Positions 6,300 to 6,880 of a stretch of DNA of 6,880 nucleotides are shown piece by piece. Every line of letters starts with the position of its first letter. Positions within the stretch are counted from its first letter, which is position 1. The notes below the pieces were generated by a model, which searched no databases, was not told the DNA's origin, and saw nothing but the letters and a program-made list of their open reading frames with translations. Source of the stretch: an uncultured Fusobacteriaceae bacterium (GTDB lineage: Bacteria; Fusobacteriota; Fusobacteriia; Fusobacteriales; Fusobacteriaceae); NCBI GenBank assembly GCA_947072715.1, contig CAMTJB010000055.1:1-6880 (forward strand). Reading direction: 5' to 3'. The translations under genes were made by a program, and so were the position numbers.

Positions 6300-6365
6300 T
6301 AGACTACTCAGTGCAATCTAATAAAAAAATATATAATATTTCTTTAATTTAGGGAGGCTTTTGAA

Positions 6366-6880
6366 ATGAAAAAATTCGAGTACATGGAACAATTTGACCA
6401 CGAGCAGTTAATTTATTTTTATGACAAAACAACAGGACTAAAAGGGATTACTTGCATACATGACACGACCTTAGGTCCAGCTTTAGGTGGAACAAGATTG
6501 TGGAATTATGCTACAGAGGAAGAAGCTGTTTTAGATGTTTTAAGACTTGGAAGAGGAATGACTTATAAAGCAGCATGTGCTGGACTTAATTTAGGTGGAG
6601 GAAAAACAGTTTTAATTGGAGATCCTAAAAAAGTTAAAAGTGAAGGATATTTTAGAGCTTTAGGAAGATATGTACAATCTTTAAATGGGAGATATATAAC
6701 AGCAGAAGATGTAAATACAGCAACAAAAGATATGGTTTATTTATCTATGGAAACAGATCATGTGGTAGGATTACCTGGGAAATCAGGAAACCCTTCTCCA
6801 GTAACGGCTTGGGGAGCTTATGTTGGTATAAAATCAGCCTTAAAAGAAGTATACGGTTCAGATTCAGTAGATGGAAAAAC
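6366..6880 (+). CDS. Leucine dehydrogenase (Glu/Leu/Phe/Val dehydrogenase family), 3' end outside window
   Basis: Leucine dehydrogenase catalyses the NAD-dependent reversible oxidative deamination of leucine, valine and isoleucine to the 2-oxo acids and ammonia in the cytoplasm. The frame stays open to the window end, so only the first 171 residues (of roughly 360 in the family) are visible: the substrate domain and the start of the dinucleotide domain. It carries the glycine-rich GPALGGTR (37-44), Lys68 in GMTYKAA, Lys80 in GLNLGGGKT and Asp115 in TAEDVN; these numbers coincide with the substrate-binding and catalytic residues of Bacillus leucine dehydrogenase as I recall them. The segment [11 protein letters not shown] (about 142-152) begins the hinge to the cofactor domain. 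Valine or phenylalanine dehydrogenase are alternatives, since the residues that set specificity lie partly beyond the window. It has its own promoter and a strong ribosome binding site, and follows an amino-acid symporter. Confidence 0.9.
   Translation, partial: MKKFEYMEQFDHEQLIYFYDKTTGLKGITCIHDTTLGPALGGTRLWNYATEEEAVLDVLRLGRGMTYKAACAGLNLGGGKTVLIGDPKKVKSEGYFRALGRYVQSLNGRYITAEDVNTATKDMVYLSMETDHVVGLPGKSGNPSPVTAWGAYVGIKSALKEVYGSDSVDGK

Noticed and set aside
6290..6323. Short inverted repeats (GTAGT/ACTAC and TTAGA/TCTAA) around the leucine dehydrogenase start site
   Set aside because: The arms are only 5 bp, overlap each other, and have no consistent spacing or supporting terminator, so neither an operator nor a leader structure can be claimed.

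Overview
The window is very AT-rich, has short intergenic gaps, and encodes amino-acid and amino-sugar catabolism genes. The methionine gamma-lyase closely resembles, as I remember them, the enzymes of Fusobacterium. I infer a fusobacterial chromosome, probably Fusobacterium itself; this rests on recalled protein similarity, not on a search. I see no rRNA or tRNA gene, CRISPR array, insertion sequence or phage gene.

Layout: positions 1-243 hold the C-terminal end of a membrane transporter (probably a sodium:solute symporter) on the plus strand. It converges on megL (methionine gamma-lyase, minus strand, 362-1552). Between them lies a hairpin terminator that pairs fully only in the megL transcript. 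MegL and murQ are divergent, separated by 227 bp (1553-1779) that carry a good promoter for each and three perfect inverted repeats. One of these encloses the megL -10 box.

Plus-strand genes follow at close spacing: murQ (1780-2688), murP (2708-4117), a ybaK-type Cys-tRNA(Pro) deacylase (4197-4670) and an AGCS-family sodium:amino-acid symporter (GTG start, 4694-6223). No terminator or convincing promoter is visible between them, so they may form one transcription unit. A 142-bp gap then carries a well-formed promoter for a leucine-dehydrogenase-type gene that starts at 6366 and runs off the window end.

Functionally, MurP imports and phosphorylates N-acetylmuramic acid (MurNAc). MurQ cleaves the lactyl ether of MurNAc-6-phosphate to give GlcNAc-6-phosphate and D-lactate, a peptidoglycan-salvage route. 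MurP has no IIA domain and no IIA gene is in the window, so the phosphate must come from an EIIA encoded elsewhere. The flanking genes suit an amino-acid fermenter: MegL breaks methionine to methanethiol, 2-oxobutyrate and ammonia; the AGCS protein imports an amino acid; the dehydrogenase oxidatively deaminates branched-chain amino acids. The window looks like ordinary metabolic chromosome. The points most worth a second look are the control region between megL and murQ and the divergent motifs of the AGCS transporter. I found no convincing evidence for a wholly new system.
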